A DNA stretch of 64,000 nucleotides, taken from contig JAGUYG010000016.1 of assembly GCA_020061465.1 (NCBI GenBank), positions 31,408 through 95,407 on the forward strand, read 5' to 3'. This document shows, piece by piece, positions 61,924 to 64,000 of this stretch (positions within the stretch are counted from its first letter, which is position 1; each line of letters opens with the position of its first letter). Under the pieces are notes generated by a model, which worked only from the letters and a program-made list of their open reading frames with translations, was not told where the DNA came from and did no database searches. This DNA is from Ignavibacteriales bacterium. Lineage in GTDB: Bacteria; Bacteroidota; Ignavibacteria; Ignavibacteriales; Ignavibacteriaceae. A program made the translations under genes and the position numbers.

Positions 61924-63267
61924 ATGAAGATTAATCTTAGAACTGTAAATTTTATCTTATCCCGATTCACACACCAAAACTTATCAGAAATTCTTTGGGT
62001 AATAGCCGGACAAATCCTAACCGTCGCATTTAATTTTGTTATTATAAAATTACTATCAAGAATGGGAACTGTCGAATTCGGTAAATATGCACTTATAATA
62101 ACAATTGTTGTTTTGCTTGATTCGGTTCTTTACGGTCCGATTACTCAAGGATTTATTAGATTTTTTTATCCCTACTCCGATAAAGGAAACCGCATCACTT
62201 ATACATCTATAATGTATTTATTTGTTCTAATTACATCGGTTGTAGTTTTAGCAGGTGGTTTTGCCGGACTGTTAATCGGCTCTTTTTTTGAGATTGTCAA
62301 ATATTCACCTTTATTTATTGCCGGAATTTTGTTCGTAACATTTTTAAAGTCTAACGAATTTTTTAGTCTTTCATTGAATATTCTTCGCAGAAGAAAGGAG
62401 AATTCTTTTCTTCAAGCGGGAGAAAAAATTATTATGATCTTAATTCTGCTGCTGCTAATTAAAGAAGATGCTCTTACGCTTCCCGCAGCGTTATTTTTTT
62501 TCAGCGGAATTTTATTCACCTTCACCTTATTAAAATATTTTTTCTTTAAGACGAAAGCATCCCAGGTTCAAAACTTTGAAAAAAAAATCGATAAGCAAGT
62601 TTCAAAGGAGATAATTTCAAATATTCTAACGTATGCTGCTCCATTTTTTATTTGGGGAATTTCAGGATGGCTGCAGCTTAATGGAGAAAAGTGGATAATA
62701 GCAAAACTGCTTTTGACTTCTGATGTGGGAATTTATGCAGTTATGATGACGATGGTAAATGCCTTGATTATCCTTCCAAATAATATGCTAAGTCAATTTG
62801 GAATCCCGATTATATTTCAAAAATTCAGCAATCCGGCTCATAAAGAAAATGTAAATGAGGGGATCGGATATATCAATGGCATTGTTGTCCTAACATTGTG
62901 CATTACGGCAGCAGCTTCGGTTGTTACATATTTCTTCGGCGAAGGTTTGATTCTGCTCATCAGCAATAAAAATTTTACTGCTTACTGGTATCTGCTGCCG
63001 CTCTTTGCATTAGGAACAGGTTTGTTTTACTCGGGACAGGCGATGACAAACCTGGGACTTGCTGTAAATCAACCTAAGAAATATCTTGCGCCAAAGATTT
63101 CAACAGGAATAGTGTCCGTTTTATTAAATGTTTTTATGATTTATTTCTATGGCTTGAACGGTTTAGCATTCTCCATTATTCTTATTGGAATTTTTTACAT
63201 ACTTTACATTTATATAATAAACAAAAAATTAAAAATGAATTTAAATTTCATTCAAGAGAGTTTGTGA
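61924..63267 (+). CDS. Polysaccharide flippase, Wzx-like (MOP superfamily)
   Basis: The 447-residue integral membrane protein has about 12 helices and no cleavable signal. The N-terminal region (VAFNFVIIKLLSRMGTVEFGKYAL) is characteristic of oligosaccharide flippases, and charged residues are sparse in the helices. It should move lipid-linked sugar units across the inner membrane for O-antigen or capsule. It is followed three bases later by a glycosyltransferase gene, so it starts a surface-polysaccharide operon that runs out of the window. Confidence 0.85.
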   Translation: MKINLRTVNFILSRFTHQNLSEILWVIAGQILTVAFNFVIIKLLSRMGTVEFGKYALIITIVVLLDSVLYGPITQGFIRFFYPYSDKGNRITYTSIMYLFVLITSVVVLAGGFAGLLIGSFFEIVKYSPLFIAGILFVTFLKSNEFFSLSLNILRRRKENSFLQAGEKIIMILILLLLIKEDALTLPAALFFFSGILFTFTLLKYFFFKTKASQVQNFEKKIDKQVSKEIISNILTYAAPFFIWGISGWLQLNGEKWIIAKLLLTSDVGIYAVMMTMVNALIILPNNMLSQFGIPIIFQKFSNPAHKENVNEGIGYINGIVVLTLCITAAASVVTYFFGEGLILLISNKNFTAYWYLLPLFALGTGLFYSGQAMTNLGLAVNQPKKYLAPKISTGIVSVLLNVFMIYFYGLNGLAFSIILIGIFYILYIYIINKKLKMNLNFIQESL

Positions 63268-63270
63268 TAA

Positions 63271-64000
63271 ATGAAAAACAACATTAAAGCGCTTGCCGTG
63301 CTGATGCAATACGATTACGGAGTGAAGGAAAGAGGACCATCATTCGAGTTTGTTAATATCTACCTTCCTCTTTGCGATATTTTAGGAAAAGAGAATGTTC
63401 TTCTGTTCGATTTTTACGACGAGTATAAGAAGAACGGAAAGGAAGCAATGAATAAAAAATTATTAAGGTTTGCATCGTCAGAAAAGCCCGATATTTCTAT
63501 TGTTTGTTTATTTGAAAACGAATTTTATGAAAAGACTATTTTAGAACTAAAAAATTACGGTAAAACACTCGCTTACTTTTTTGATGATCCCTGGCGTAGG
63601 GATTATGTAATGAAATGGCTAAAGCATTTCGATTACTTTACTACTTCCGATTATTATATGCTAAGGCAGTACGAATTAGAAAACATTCAGAATGTGATCT
63701 TTTGTCCGTTCGGATTTAATGCTTCAATATATCATAAAAAAGAATTACCGCTAAAGTACGACGTTTCTTTTGTGGGTGGATTTAGTCCTTACAGAAAATG
63801 GATAATCGAAAAACTCAAGAAGGAAGGTGTTAAGGTAAACATTTTCGGTCGGGGCTGGGGGGGGGAAAATAATTGGATATCAATGGAGCAAATGGTGGAT
63901 GTATTCAATCAATCGGCAGTTAACTTGAATTTATCCAACGGAATTTATTGGGACCCTAACTACCTGTTTACTGCACTCAAATCAATAAAAGCTTTAAAGC
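63271..64000 (+). CDS. CgeB-like glycosyltransferase, truncated by window end
   Basis: ATG 63271, three bases after the flippase stop, opens a frame that continues past the window edge; 243 codons are visible. Residues about 95-110 (KTLAYFFDDPWRRDYV) and SFVGGFSPYRKWIIEKL at about 168-184 match the CgeB/DUF3880-type GT-B glycosyltransferases. FGRGWGGEN follows, encoded in part by a run of nine G residues (63857-63865). It probably transfers a sugar in surface polysaccharide synthesis; donor and acceptor are unknown. The nucleotide-sugar-binding C-terminal domain is mostly beyond the window. Confidence 0.82.
   Translation, partial: MKNNIKALAVLMQYDYGVKERGPSFEFVNIYLPLCDILGKENVLLFDFYDEYKKNGKEAMNKKLLRFASSEKPDISIVCLFENEFYEKTILELKNYGKTLAYFFDDPWRRDYVMKWLKHFDYFTTSDYYMLRQYELENIQNVIFCPFGFNASIYHKKELPLKYDVSFVGGFSPYRKWIIEKLKKEGVKVNIFGRGWGGENNWISMEQMVDVFNQSAVNLNLSNGIYWDPNYLFTALKSIKALK

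Overview
The window looks like a chromosomal piece of an AT-rich, Gram-negative bacterium of the Bacteroidota/Chlorobi assemblage, most likely Ignavibacteria. The evidence is a secreted protein with a type IX-type C-terminal sorting domain, two promoters of the TTG-N19/20-TAnnTTTG form used by Bacteroidota, lipid A genes (lpxB, lpxK), an abundance of short palindromic intergenic repeats, and occasional good Shine-Dalgarno sequences. The lineage is an inference. I recognised no rRNA, tRNA or CRISPR array.

Layout. 1-935: a small secreted-protein gene whose signal-peptide coding region appears to be split by a 348 bp repeat element. 935-6667 (minus strand): a PAP2/sphingomyelin-synthase-like membrane protein, two sensor kinases in tandem, a TPR protein and a lipoprotein. 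The last two sit behind a near-consensus sigma-54 promoter. 7358-16240 (minus): one tightly coupled operon encoding a peptide-binding lipoprotein, two permeases, a Ser/Thr kinase-ATPase-TPR protein and a sigma-54 activator with a degenerate receiver domain. The two transporter ATPases are divergent (16323-17861). Together 4839-17861 reads as a peptide-sensing circuit ending at the sigma-54 promoter, and it is the main candidate for an undescribed system.

18391-27180: a 54-residue gene, a KamA-like radical SAM enzyme lacking the lysine-binding residues, ogt, a NifU/Nfu scaffold, asparaginase, murI and glnD. 27199-32439 (minus): queC and queF of preQ0/preQ1 synthesis, separated by two complete type II restriction-modification pairs that are translationally coupled into the same run. 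A composite hairpin repeat lies between the pairs. 32582-46082 (plus): tpiA, a GH2-like membrane protein that has lost its acid/base residue, smc, the type IX-tailed protein, an MtnX-like phosphatase, an isoprenylcysteine methyltransferase-like protein, lpxB, a DUF374 acyltransferase and lpxK. 46379-55108: ppdK, queA-ispD, plsY-gpsA and recG.

55335-59220 is a self-contained operon with its own promoter and terminator: two ATP-grasp ligases, a GNAT acetyltransferase and a lysine 2,3-aminomutase that keeps both lysine-selecting aspartates. It suggests synthesis of an uncharacterised beta-lysine-containing compound. The window closes with a thioredoxin-like protein, nadK, a DUF1844 protein and surface-polysaccharide genes (GT2, flippase, and a CgeB-like glycosyltransferase cut by the window edge that carries a nine-G tract).
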